A stretch of 64,000 nucleotides of DNA from Branchiostoma floridae (Eukaryota; Chordata; Leptocardii; Amphioxiformes; Branchiostomatidae). Of the stretch, positions 34,915 to 46,954 are shown piece by piece. The DNA is taken from contig NC_049981.1 of assembly GCF_000003815.2 (NCBI RefSeq), positions 27,117,785 to 27,181,784 on the forward strand. Reading direction: 5' to 3'. Made by a program: the position numbers and the translations under genes. The notes under the pieces are model-generated. The model did no database searches, was not told the origin of the DNA, and worked only from the letters and a program-made list of their open reading frames with translations. The stretch's first letter is position 1. Each line of letters starts with the position of its first letter.

Positions 34915-35885
34915 CTAGAGTTCGGCGACCTCATACGTCCATGAAATATTTAGAGCTTTTGTAAATTTATTTTTTTACAGTTTATGCAAATGACGTACAT
35001 AACATAATCTATGCATGGCGATGTTCACCATTTAGTGTAAAATCTGTTAAGGTCATTTTTCATAGATAATTAAAATAAGTTCCTCATTTGTATATTTGGT
35101 GCCTGTTTATGTTCCACTTTTATAAATTACATGTACTACATTTATGGAAAACGATGGAATCGTAATTGTCCTAATCATTTATGCAAATTGATTTATTTGC
35201 ATATTATGTACATGATTATGAACAAATTTACCTAAGCTACCTGCATGCATATGCCTAAAATGATGGAAACCGATCGTTCCTTTTTTCAGTTATCCTCTCT
35301 GGAATGGCTTGACAAAAATGTGTCCCTGCAGTACCAAAATTAAACATCTGGGGCTGAAATCTGTTTCGATTTGTCCTGACGTGGAAAGCTAGCTGCCACC
35401 CAACAGTCAAGGCCATATCATGTCAGGGACAAGAGATGCATTGAAAAAAAACGCTATAATAGAATATTCTCATGAATTATGCAAATATAACCCTGTTTTG
35501 CATAATAATTTTGTACATTTTGGCCTAAGCTACCAACATACCAAAACTCATGAAAATCAGTTATTCCTTTTGAGTTATCCCCTTCAGAAGTTTTTGACAA
35601 AAATCCCCCTGCTATACCAAAACTAGCCGCTAGGAGGGGCAAACTAAGTCAATTCTTCCTAAATACAAGGACTATCTTACACGTTACACTGCAGTTCCAA
35701 GGGAAGCTGCTGGGGGCCCCAAATGTAATAATTTCCATCACACCCCACCAACACAACAATTATGAAACCAATCCATCCAGCCGGTGTTGAGTTATCTTGT
35801 AGACACACAGACAGACAGACACGCAGACAGACACACAAACGATGGTGAAAATATAACTCCATGACATTTCATGGAGGTAATTAAG
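34915..35885 (+). repeat. Repeat family A, copy 1 (about 970 bp)
   Basis: Starts CTAGAGTTCGGCGACCTCAT with TCCATGAAAT just inside, and ends ATGACATTTCATGGAGGTAA, a terminal hairpin. The AT-rich interior has repeated TTATGCAAAT octamer-like motifs, phrases like CTACCAACATACCAAAACTC, and an (ACAG)n tract near the 3' end. No coding capacity; class unknown. Confidence 0.75.
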
Positions 35886-36089
35886 TTTAGTTGTTGATTA
35901 AGAAACCGTTATAGGAACGTATGTGATATGGAGCTCTCATCCAGACTTCTTTGGGTTGAGCAGACTCTAAAGACAAAATCAAACAATCCTTATATACACA
36001 ACAAAAGAGTGACTTTCGTAAGGCCTAGGCACTTCATCAATACATACAAAGCAAGACATCATCTGCATGTTCCACCACTTCTTTCACCA

Positions 36090-36260
36090 ATAAGAGTTTG
36101 GAGATTTCAGTCCTCCATGATATATTTAGAGCTGTTGTAAAATTCTTGTTTCAGTTTATCTGATTGTTTATGCAAATTGGACTGTAATTAGCACGATCTA
36201 TTTAATTTGATGGTCTTCTGTGTCAAAATTACACATATTGCATGTATAAAAGTCCTTTCC
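36090..36260 (+). repeat. Repeat family A, 5' fragment
   Basis: AGAGTTTGGAGATTTCAGTC and TCCATGATATATTTAGAGCT match the 5' end of copies 1 and 2. Confidence 0.45.
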
Positions 36261-36362
36261 GTTGGGAGGATTCCCTGTTTACGTATACATGTCATCAAAA
36301 TGCAAGTGACTACAATATCGGCATACTTTACGCATAATGATGTATAGTATAACTTTAACTAA

Positions 36363-37237
36363 GGCCATGTTGATTTGATTATATGGATGAAATCCTCCGG
36401 GCACTCCAAAACTGATGCGAGCGAGCGAATAAAAAAAAGTTTGGCCAAAAAAAAAGTTGCATTCAGTATGAAATCAAAGTGGCCAGGAAGGTTGAACATA
36501 CACACACATAGTATGGTATACCAACAGTTACAACATGTAGGTGCAGGGACCAGTACATCATACGGGTGCAAAACTTTTTTTCTTCTTGGACCAATCCGAA
36601 AAAAAAACAGACCTGAAAAAAACAACAGAGGAACAGGTTTTGCCAATTATAAAATGGACACACTATGTCGGCAGCCATTTGGGGTCTAACTGGGGGGCCA
36701 AGAAGACAACAAGAGCGAATTCAAGTAGAGTTAATAGTCAATTGCACCACAGTTTCTACAGTCAAAGGTACAGAGACAGTTAGCCTTTATTACATGGAGA
36801 TGGGATTCTAAAATGCAGTGGGAGTCCAATAATCCACCAAACAGATTCCTTTGTAGCAAAATTGACCAATCACCATTGTTTTGCAATTGAGTATTGCCAG
36901 TTCTCAAGTTTCCACAGACAATCAGGTCCAGGTTCATGTCCGGACCTGGAAATGATCCTCTGGACCTGAATTTTCTGTACTGGTACCTCCCCCAACCAAC
37001 AATAGATTTTTTTCTTGCTGTCCTTTCACATCTTATTCTTTGCCTTTAGATTCATTTTGGCATTCTATGGCATTAGTTATCTATTTTCTGATACTTTTTT
37101 TTCAATCTACGGAATAGTTGTGCTCATTTTACAGCTGCTTTACACAATTTATTGTGTGGTCGAAAACTTTTTTTTTGGAAATGGCCGAAAATTGGTGCGA
37201 GCGCGGATGTCATCCATATAATCAAATCAACGTGGCC
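36363..37237. mobile_element. Harbinger-like TIR element (875 bp) with hAT-like passenger
   Basis: Ends GGCCATGTTGATTTGATTAT and its complement, about 33 bp of inverted repeat, flanked by a perfect TAA duplication (36360-36362 and 37238-37240). Inside, 36538-36992 is a hAT-like MITE related to that at 17.4 kb. No protein-coding capacity. Confidence 0.7.
36538..36992 (-). mobile_element. hAT-like passenger inside the Harbinger-like element
   Basis: Starts TAGGTGCAGGGACCAGTAC and ends CTGTACTGGTACCTCCCCCA, matching the 27.8-kb copy throughout, including CTTCTTGGACC and CAGGTCCAGG blocks. The right flank CCAACAAT is identical to that at 27.8 kb. Small open frames on both strands are repeat by-products. 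Confidence 0.65.
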
Positions 37238-37244
37238 TAACTTT

Positions 37245-38000
37245 GAAATTCAGATATTTTGCCACTAAGGAATTATGACACCTCTGTATGCAAATCATGT
37301 CATTTTTTGTATAATTTACTTCATTTTCATTCTAAATTTTCTTCATTTTCATAATTACTTATGCAAATTAAATCCTGGTTTATATAATTCATATTTTATT
37401 GCGTACATATGTCTAAGCTGGCCGACAGGCTGAATAAAAGTTCAAAACTTGAAATATAACTATGCGGCTCCAGATGTCTTTCTGAGGGACGACTGCAGTG
37501 TGCAAGATGTCGCGGTAGCTTGAGGGATGAATCTACTCTACTATATACTCCATATGTCTAAGCTACATTTATGCCAAATAATTTTGGAAGTTCGCCTTTC
37601 TTTTCTTTGGGCTTAAACAAACCTGACTCTCTGTTTCGAGAGACAGCGGTTAAGGAGCCCAAAACTACACCACTCCCCTCTTACATCAAAAACTAATAAT
37701 AATGATGATATGTCATCAAACACCAAGACCATAGCATGCCCAAGACACAACAAACAGACGTACTGATGCACTATAAAGGTCGGCCACCTGGAGATCCAAA
37801 ATTGATGTTTATTATCGAATCCACAACACATACTGACATATTAAATATCATCGCAATCCATTCATAGGAATGCTGACAAATATCCGGAAACAAATTCACA
37901 CACGGACACGCGCGCGGTCGCTCGCGCACGCACGCACGCACACACGCACACACGCACATACAGACATAGACGAACAGACGAACACACCAAACAAAATACC
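37245..38000 (+). repeat. Repeat family A-like fragments, with (CGCA)n tract
   Basis: TTATGCAAATTAAATCCTGG and CCATATGTCTAAGCTACATT match interior phrases of the family. Near 37908-37960 is a CGCACGCACG / CACACACG simple repeat in the place where full copies have their microsatellite. Copy borders are not resolved. Confidence 0.45.
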
Positions 38001-39532
38001 CCAATTTTCAATTAGGATATGTATCGGGCGAGACTAGAAAATAGCAATTTCAGATCCCAAACGACATCCATATTGTCGTAAGTGGTATATTGCCGACTTG
38101 TAGGCAAGAAACAAGATCTCGAAGCTTGTGGCTTGACGTTATAAGTACCACAATATACTGAAAGTTTATCAATTTTTATTAAGTTTTCTTTCAGGGCTGC
38201 GGGCAGCAGAACGAGCGTAATTCTTCCACCTTTGATCTCTGAGTACTTCTTACCTTATCCCTGGATAAATTCATCCATGGAAAATATCAGCCCACAGGCT
38301 TTGTAGCACAGCATGTTTCCCTAAAAGGATTTCAATGGGGTACGTTATAGTTGAGTTCTGGCCGATGTCACACGGCTCCCGAGCAAGCTTATTCAGTTCC
38401 ATAATTGAGTTCCTCCTCTCGTTTCAATGCCCAGGATAAAGTAAAATGGATTGGGCCTCAGAGGTAGGAACTTAATTTCGTTCCCTGTCCTTGTGATTTT
38501 GTTTTTTGATGTATGAAGTAGATTATTAGGATTTGTTACGTCTTTTTGCAGAATGTAAAATTGATTACTGACCGATCTAGCGACCATTGCGGTGGGGAGG
38601 AATAGCTTTGTTGAGGTCCACTCAATCATTTAAGCGGCGCCCTTGCCAATGGTTCTTCGTCTGCTTCTCAGAGTCCTTCACCTCGCCTGCTGATCGTAAA
38701 ACGACCTCTTTCTGTGCAAGTTCAAGAGTTAGTTATGTGGTTTCTTGCCATAAATCGATGGACAAAAGCAAAAATAGACACAGGGGAATGGGTACCTTTA
38801 GCTTCTTATCAGCACCATAGGAGTAATTGAACATGTAACGTTTGAAATATCAAATGTTTTCGTAATCAAACCTTAATTCCATTTTGAAGGTCACGGTCGA
38901 TAGTGCTTTAAACCCCCATCTATCATGAACATAGAGCGCATAATGTTGACATGGATAGAAATTTGAGTATCGTAGATGGGCGAATCCAATCACCAAGGCA
39001 CCCCTTGCATTACCAGAACCTGTCAGTACGGTCCCTGATAACCAATTAAACTAGGAAATATCCCTCAGGTACCGTGAGATCCATCATGGTTCCGGTAAGA
39101 CGGGGATCATGTCCACCGAGTTCTGAAGATCAGTTTTAAGGATGTGTACATGTGCGTAAAAAGAAATAATAGTTTACCGTAAGGACCACTTACACCTGGA
39201 TTTTGATTTGTTCCACGGTTAAACTGGAAGAGCTATGCTGCAGACGAAGCGTAATGCTTTTCGGTAGCTGTCAGTGCAATGCGGCTTCGAATGGATCACC
39301 CCTACCCTTCCCGATAAGTAACTTGACTTATTTGGGAACGTTTGCAGGGCTTAAGCTTAAACGCCTGGAGATCCCCGTACACGGGCCTCGGCCTTGGAGA
39401 AAATAATTCAAGTGAGAGTAACCAGTAGATGAAGATAAAATAGACATTGTTATTGTTTACGAGTTGTTTTCCGGCTTTTTTCGGGGTCTGATAGGTTGTT
39501 CATGATTGCTTTGATATGTTTTAGGTGGCTTC
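38001..39532. other. Intergenic
   Basis: No gene or clear repeat recognised. Confidence 0.55.
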
Positions 39533-39630
39533 GAGTTGTTTTCTGTATTTGTCGAGTTGTTTTCGGTTGTTTTCGGTATATTTCAAGTTGTTTTCGGTTG
39601 TTTTCGGTTGTTTTCGGTTGTTTTCGGTAT
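39533..39630 (+). repeat. Tandem repeat, TTGTTTTCGG (10 bp)
   Basis: Runs of the decamer TTGTTTTCGG separated by short degenerate stretches. The minus strand gives a Lys/Thr/Gln-rich open frame that is probably not a gene. Confidence 0.9.
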
Positions 39631-39885
39631 TTAGTGAGACCGCCGTACACCGGGACAATGCTTAATGTCACCATCCTAAATTGTATATTAGATGATTGTT
39701 TACGATGACACTCAGCCGTCAGACGTGCCGCTGCAACGTTTGCATGTAGATTCAAAGTTAACTCAGAACAGGCTAAAGGTAAACCTTTAGCATGGTGGCA
39801 TTTTGATTAAAGTATAAAGAATGAAGCTACAGATTTTTCTACGTATGAACAACGTGCCAAAAAAAGTTTTGGGCCGCAAGAAGAA

Positions 39886-40803
39886 CTAGAGTTCCACGAC
39901 CCCATACCTTCGCCAAATATTCCTACCTTTCTTTACAACTGCTGCTTTAATTGTTTATCATTGATTATGCAAATAAGGTTCTTATTTACATAAATTGTAT
40001 CAGTTGATCATCTCCTCTACCAGACACCAGACGTACACAATCTATGTTAAGAAAGAAGGCTTTCATCGCATTTTCTGATAATAATTTATGCAAATGAGAC
40101 CCTCATTTGCATAATTAATGTTCAACGATGTTCACCCGTACATAACTTCCAAATGCTACAAGTAAGAATTTACTGTCATTTACGACAATAAAATTGTAGC
40201 ATTTTCTCATTAATTATGCAAATTAGGTATTTATTTTGCATAATATATATCAATCAATATTCTTCTCCTTCTCAGTTACAGGTGTCACATGTTGCGATGG
40301 TCCCATACTGGAACTGAGCATGTTCATAAAATTTCATAATTAATCATGCAAATTAGATAAATATTTGCATAATTAATATGTCATTATATGAAGCATCACT
40401 TAAGCTATCCACATACCAAAAATCATAACAATTCGTTAACCCCTTCTTGAGTTATTCCCGTTTAAAGTCTGACACTAAACCCGCCCTGCAGTTTCAAAAC
40501 AAGCCACCAGGGGGCCCAAACCTACACCACTTACTCTCGGCATCAAGAGCTGTCTACCACTCAAAAATCATAGCCGCAGCATGTTTAGAACTCGAGATTT
40601 CAAACCAGGAAGTTCCGCTGCAGTACCGTAACAGGCTTCTAGGGGGCCCAAAATCTAATCGTTTCCAGGTCTCATCAAGACCTACCCACATACCAAATAT
40701 CAATACAATCCATCCAGGCGTTCTTGAGTTATCCTGGTCTTCTACATACATACAAACAAACAAACAAACGCTACCCAAAATATAACCTTCTCGGCGAAGG
40801 TAA
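39886..40803 (+). repeat. Repeat family A, copy 3, divergent termini
   Basis: Starts CTAGAGTTCCACGACCCCAT, then ACCTTCGCC, and ends AACCTTCTCGGCGAAGGTAA. The terminal hairpin has a different sequence from copies 1 and 2 but is still self-complementary and still complementary to the 5' end. Interior again rich in TTATGCAAAT. Confidence 0.7.
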
Positions 40804-43484
40804 CAAAGAATTTCGCCGTATATAGGAATAGGGGCTTTGTCAAAATAATGATTATCGAATATCACTAGCTACTCTGTAGAAAGTTTGTGTGGTATTTTGC
40901 TTAAGTTCTTCAGATTGTTCTAGTCAGGTTCATGCATCACCTTCTCGCCCCCAGGCATCGTATGGAGTCAAACACGCAGTAGAAATTGGCTAACGTGGGA
41001 TGAATTGCTCTCCTGTGGAGTTCGCCAGCCCCTTGATCCCCTCTGTCTGTTTCAAGTAAGTAGTAGAAATTACCAGACTAAACATTATGCACGACGAGAT
41101 GGCTAACTAAACTGTCTAGACTGACTTCTTGGGAATATTGCTCACCCTTCATGGACCACTTTCTTCACTTAACTGATGGAGAGACAATGAGAACCTGGCT
41201 AAATTGACTACCAGTTCATAACATGTTGGGGAACAGATTGTTTTCGAGGCCGCGTTTTCATGACTTACAGCCTCTCTTAGTCCAATTTCCACTCAATTTA
41301 ACTGCGAGATGTCTTGTCCTGACAAGGAGATCCTGACTTGTACTAATTGAACACAACTTTTGGAACAGATTATTTTCGGGGCCGATTTTTCATTACTTCG
41401 GAAAAAAAAGTTCGGATAGCCGTTGCACCTGGAGTCGTGCTCTTCTTTTATGTTTAGTTGGGAAAGATTGATAAGCTGCCATACGGGTGGTGACTTGAGC
41501 TTGAACTTTAAATTAGGAATGTCTAGTATCCAACTCTATATAACGCCGTAGCTATTTGAGAATGAAATAGAGGTATCAAGGTCGATAGACTTGCGATCTC
41601 AAATGGGAATTTCCAATAACTTTATCATATGTAGGCTGAATTTGTATGCATTGGCAACATGTTTTCTATCAACAAAAACAAATATGTTAAAACGTCAGTG
41701 CTAACTAAAGTTTTTGAAACAGAACATAAAGTTATTACGGAATTGATAAAACGGTCAAAGCGATTCAACTTTTTGTTGGATTAAGGTGGATTTTTGGGGT
41801 TATATAACGTTTTCGAACAGCAAGAACCAATCTTGTGAACTACCACCGATTTCCGTGGCGCCGTTTTTAGCACCTTCACTGGGAACAACATCAGGAAGAT
41901 CCCAAACTTAACAGGGAATTTTTGCCAATCAGACATATACTACCCGGTGCGAACGATCAATGCGTGATCCTCAACTTCAGCCACATGGAGCTTGCGTAGT
42001 TAAAATACTTGTCTTACTGATACGTGTTACGTGATTAAAAGACTTGTCTCACTGAATAAGATGAACATCTTGTTAGGAACTCATCGGATGTTCAATAACC
42101 ACCCTGGTTGCAGCAGTGTTGTTGTATCTGCACTGACAAAATATATCCGTTTTTAATCTACCGACGTAAAACTTATGTTGTATGTCACGAACATTTTCCT
42201 TCCTTGTCGACTAGAGCATGCATGTGGTGGATTAATGTGTTCCAAAGCCAACCTTAAGGTTAGTCTTAGTATTGATGATGATTGAGTTTTAGAACACTAC
42301 AGGCAGGTCAAAATTCGTCTGATCTCATCCTGAGGCTGTCGAGCCGAGATGGTGAAAAATAGCAGTGCGACAACCCACTGTCCGCTGAATCTGGACATCT
42401 CCTTATAGCAAAGATTTTCCTGAACTGCGCATGTCTTGCAATGAGACCAGGCGTGGGAAATATGGATTTTACGGGGTTGAGTTATTACATCGCCCTGTTT
42501 CCATTTTCTCGGGTCATACTTGAGCTATTTTGAAGTGTATTGAGCTCGTCTAATCCGTGATGGCCTCTAATAAGATGGCGTTACAGAGGATTACTTTTAC
42601 AAGCAGTTGACGATCGACCGGGTACTGCACCTATCCCAGCTAATCAGAAAACACGACATTCGGCTTAACAGCAAATCCATTATCTCAACAGATAATGACA
42701 GTGTCTAGACCTTGACACGATGTACGAAATAACAAACTGGTGGATGTACCCAGTACATCTGGTACCGGCTCAGAATACATGTATATTTTCATGTAATTTG
42801 TAGTGACAGTCTGAAACTTCTTGGACCATATAGCAATGGTTTGCTCTCACACTTAAAATGTATACTTTTGTGGACGTCTTTTTTGGGGAGCGCTGATTCA
42901 CAGTTTTCAACATGGGCCAAGCTTCTGTACGCCGGGGAAAGATTCTGGCCGTCGCTCCAGAACTCTGCAAATGAGGCTTCTTGCAGAAAACCCTTACCTT
43001 TGTTACTCGAGGTAAACTTCGAAATCATCTTTTTTAAACTATGCTGTAACCTCGAAGGTGAAGGAAGTTAGGTATGTTTAGAAACGTTGTTATCACGTTT
43101 TTCTGACGTTGGTACCTTTCCAAAGGCTTAGCCACTGCGGCGACGTTATTCTAGTTACTTGCACTACCATCCATAATAGTGATATCTTTAGCTATGAATA
43201 GAAATCTGCTTCTTTGATCTGATCTGAGATATCCCAGCTGATCCCTCTGCATGCACTTTTTTATCGCCACGACTCTATCTCAAGTCAGATCTACCTGGGG
43301 CACAGCCGGAATGCCGAGTCAATTGTGTCTCCGAGGATGGGCTTTGAGGGCTTCTCATCAATCATCGAACAGTCGTCCACGTAAATGCTTGGCAACTGAA
43401 AGACCATAAAAGGTAGTCCGGTGGTCTTTTCAATGGCAATGGGTTGATATCCATTCTTTTCATCCCCTTTTATCTCCCTAACTG
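40804..43484. other. Intergenic
   Basis: No gene recognised; in particular no TM6 or TM7 exon for GPCR gene 2. Confidence 0.6.
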
Positions 43485-43575
43485 AAGTCAAGTACGCATT
43501 TTACACATGGCTGGAGTAAGAAAAGTCACGTAAAGTACCTCTCACAAGAGCACCAGATGTGCCAAACACCCTACA
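43485..43575 (-). mobile_element. SINE body fragment
   Basis: Minus-strand copy of the SINE body block (GCTCTTGTGAGAGGTACTTT and ACGTGACTTTTCTTAC). Its position head to head with the plus-strand remnant at 43.7 kb gives a loose inverted pair. Confidence 0.5.
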
Positions 43576-43674
43576 GTTTTGCCATACGCCATGCGCGACA
43601 CAAGCATGAATGCAGCTCGGTATTCAGCTCAGTGCCTGAGGGCAAAATTTGTTTTTGGTGATGGTAACCCTCCT

Positions 43675-43815
43675 GACCTCTCGCTGTGGGGTCGAGCTGC
43701 AGGGTGTTTGGTCCAGGAGCCAGAGGTTCTGGATTCAAATCCTGTCATGTTACCGATCTTGTGCTTTAAATAGTAAAGGCACATTACATGACTTCCCTCA
43801 CTACACAACAGATTT
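43675..43815 (+). mobile_element. SINE remnant with B box
   Basis: A diverged head with B-box-like GGATTCAAATCC is followed by a decayed body block (ATCTTGTGC...AAAGGCACATTACATGACTT). It is the same family as the SINE at 62.1 kb. Confidence 0.6.
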
Positions 43816-44168
43816 CTCATACATGTAGCATCTTCGAGATGAGACAAAATAGCTATAGTCTAGTTCTTATCATCATAACACTCCTTTTGGCCCCGACGGA
43901 CACCAGTTAAAATGGGTAACACTAGAAGTGACCTCTTTGTGGGGGGAAATACGTTAATGTAACGCTGTCTATGTATGGATTGACCAAAGGTACTACTCTG
44001 AACTTGTCCGGTATCTGCGATTAAAGAAACGACACAAGGTTCATTGACCGATGTCATATATTTCTGTGCAGAATAATTTATAACAGCGTGAGTGCGATAA
44101 TGTCTATTCCGCTGCCTGTACAAATGCACGGTAGTGTACATGTCACGGCACCTAGTCATGATTCTGAA

Positions 44169-44522
44169 GGCCACGTTGATTTTATTATATGGTCGGATGA
44201 CATCCGCGCGCACATCAATATTCGGCCGTTTCCCAATTTAAAAAAAGTTGTCTATCATGTTGTAAATCGTGCAAAGCAATTGCAAAAAGAGCAAAGATGT
44301 GCAAAAAATAGAAACGTCAACTGATGTCATAGAATGGCAAGGTAAATTCCAGGGCCATTAAAGCAGATGTGAAAAATACTTCGTGCTTTCAGTCATTTGT
44401 TCAACCTTCATAACCACATTCATAATAAAGACAATTTTTGCCATTTTTTTCATCATTTGCACGCTCGCATCAGTTTGGGGGATCCCAGAGGATGTCAGTC
44501 ATATAATCAAATCAACATGGTC
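44169..44522. mobile_element. Harbinger-like MITE (354 bp)
   Basis: Terminal repeats GGCCACGTTGATTTTATTAT / ATAATCAAATCAACATGGTC of the same family as the 36.4-kb element, flanked by GAA and TAA. AT-rich interior without coding capacity. Confidence 0.65.
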
Positions 44523-46106
44523 TAAGTGCAATCTATTGCTTTTTATCGGTGCTCAAATGTGTTACTGATTGTGATGATCATCTCCGGTGAAATCACGATA
44601 GCAGGATAAATCCGAACATTGTGTTCATGGCAAAAACTTAGCGTGCTACACCATTATATTTATAAACACTGAAAATCAAGTGAGTTCATCAAACTATACG
44701 ATGATTGCAATTTCTTGCGTCACAAACATTACTCTGCACAGAGACTAAAATAACGACGATGGATTTTCATGAGATATCTGAAGGGAAATAAAACACATGT
44801 CACAAATGTCCACTTAAACTTCGTCGCAACATATGTAGCTACTACTTTCCTTCCACGCACTTTCAATGAACTTTTTTTTACATAAATAACAGATATCACT
44901 GATAACAAACACATGCAGGAAAGCAATAAGATACAATTTAACTATTTTAAGGTGATAAGCTAACAGGATGATCAACATCATCTCGCTTTTTTGTACAAGT
45001 GTATATATAGGAACGATACAATGTTTGATATACAGAGTTTATCCAGGCACATCAAAATAGAATATCAACTCGAAGCTTTAGTCTGCGTAAGTAACAACAC
45101 CTTGCAGCTATTACCCTGTGTACACGTCATAACACCAAACAAGAATTCTTGGATACAATAACCGAGTTGTTTCATAACCAAACCTCATATACATGTATCG
45201 GTGAACGCAAGCTAACTTTTACATTGTTGATTCTACATTGTCCAGTTACCGGGGCTAGCCTTTGATAATAGCCTCCAGCTAGTTGAGCATCTCTGGCCAG
45301 ATTCCTCTCCATACAGCCAAATACATCAAATCAAATCAAACTAAGACATGTCACAAAGAGCACGAATTTATCAAGGCACGCACATCATCCCCCACAAACC
45401 TACAAAATCATAGATTCCCCAGGCCCAGCATTTTGCCAGAACTTTTGACAATGAGCCAGTCATTAAAGATCGTACAGGCTGTGTTCTTTATCGCGCTAAC
45501 CTGATATTGCGACAATCCATCTATCTTCATGACATTCCGTGCTTCTGGGAGTATCTATCTACGGTGCATCTACGTCTGCTCTCGTTCCAAGATCAAAAGA
45601 ACGATCAAAATCAACGGCATTTCTGCAACCAATAAGTCTCTATAAAGAAACCCATAACTGCAACAGAATGCAAATCTCAGTTGAAAGGTAGTTATTCCCT
45701 CGGCCATGCTTACTCTCCCTACCCTAAAATATGAAATTTGGATTTTTAAGATTCTGTGCATTGAATCGTTATGTTATATATTTATTTAATGTTTTCTGGT
45801 ACAACATAGGTGTAGGACCACAAAATCAACCAGAAACATACGTAAGGAGGGTACTTTCCGAACATATCGTGATTTATCTCACGTATTCCGCATGCCGCTT
45901 GATTTTGCTGCTGTACCTGTATCTATTGCAATAATCTATAAGTGACACGCGCACCTTTAATAAGTACTGAACTGTGATGCAAAAAGCTCTGGTCAAAGAT
46001 GGTTAAGTTTAAGTTAGAACCTTTCCAACACCTTTCGGTACATATGGCGGTGCCCATCCCTGTTTCTATAGCCCTTGGGCTACACAGCAATGCAATCACT
46101 ACAGCG
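44523..46106. other. Intergenic, downstream of GPCR gene 2
   Basis: No exon recognised on the minus strand where gene 2 would continue. Short frames only. Confidence 0.6.
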
Positions 46107-46228
46107 GGAGGCCCCTTTCCACTACGGGACGGCGCTCTCGCCGCGCTCTCTCTGTGACCTAATTTGACATATCGCTCAACGAATTGTACAGAAAAGAAAC
46201 GAATCTTTTTACACTCTGTGTGTTTTGT
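46107..46228. mobile_element. GC-rich MITE fragment cut by assembly gap
   Basis: AGGCCCCTTTCCACTACGGG followed by ACGGCGCTCTCGC matches the terminal region of the 30.6-kb element. The rest is lost in the 100-N gap. Confidence 0.55.
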
Positions 46229-46328
46229 NNNNNNNNNNNNNNNNNNNNNNNNNNNNNNNNNNNNNNNNNNNNNNNNNNNNNNNNNNNNNNNNNNNNNNNN
46301 NNNNNNNNNNNNNNNNNNNNNNNNNNNN
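46229..46328. other. Assembly gap (100 N)
   Basis: Exactly 100 N, the conventional placeholder for a gap of unknown length. It lies about 425 bp downstream of gene 2 exon 3, where TM6 and TM7 exons would be expected, and cuts a MITE whose left end starts near 46107. Confidence 0.98.
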
Positions 46329-46753
46329 TTGAATGCCATTTGCAGGTAAGTCTTGGTTTGTGTATACTTTGAAATTATGTCTCTAGAGCAGCCGGCCTGG
46401 CAAAACAATTCATTTTCAAGTTGCCGGTTCCGGATCTTTCCAGATTATTCATTCTAAAAAGCTAAACAAATAAATAATTAACATGAATTCGACTGCTACG
46501 TTTTGACGTCACATGAGCCTTGAGTTTCTTAAGCAACTAGAACATTGATTTTGAATAATTGGTTTTCGATTATGTTTCAAGTTCATGTTTGGTTAATGTT
46601 GCATATAGCATTTACAACATCATTTGTTACTTCTATTACACATCTGTACATTTATCTATTTTCTTTGTGCAAACGTTGATTTTATGTCTTGTGCAGAATT
46701 TTTACCATTGAAAAAATGTTGTAACACCTTGACTAAACCTTTATGATTCTGAC

Positions 46754-46954
46754 CTTTTTCTTGATTTTAGCCTGTACGGACTCCATGGACATGATGGTGA
46801 TGCCGGGAGTCTTTTTGTTCCACAGCTTCTTGCCTATCATGACGTAGGCGCCCGTCATGACCAGGATAGGTATCGTGTAGATGACCACAAAGAGGAACAT
46901 TGTATACGCCTGTCTATGGCTGTGGTAGTCGGGCCAGCTCTCAAAGCACCAAAC
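46754..46954 (-). CDS. GPCR gene 2, exon 3 (ECL2, TM5, ICL3)
   Basis: 201 bp, phase 0 at both ends. Acceptor CTTCATACAG and donor AAG|GTCAGA. Starts VWCFESWPDYHSHRQAYTMF, has TM5 with the conserved Pro, then [10 protein letters not shown] and a basic end KIKKK. Same length and borders as gene 1 exon 3. Being phase 0 at its 3' end, it would be frame-compatible with gene 1 exon 4. Confidence 0.9.

Noticed and set aside
39450-39755. Minus-strand 101-codon frame rich in Lys/Thr/Gln
   Set aside because: Mirror of the TTGTTTTCGG tandem repeat.
43291-43491. Candidate missing exon of GPCR gene 2
   Set aside because: The frame has no TM6 CWxP or TM7 NPxxY motif and no hydrophobic helix of suitable length.
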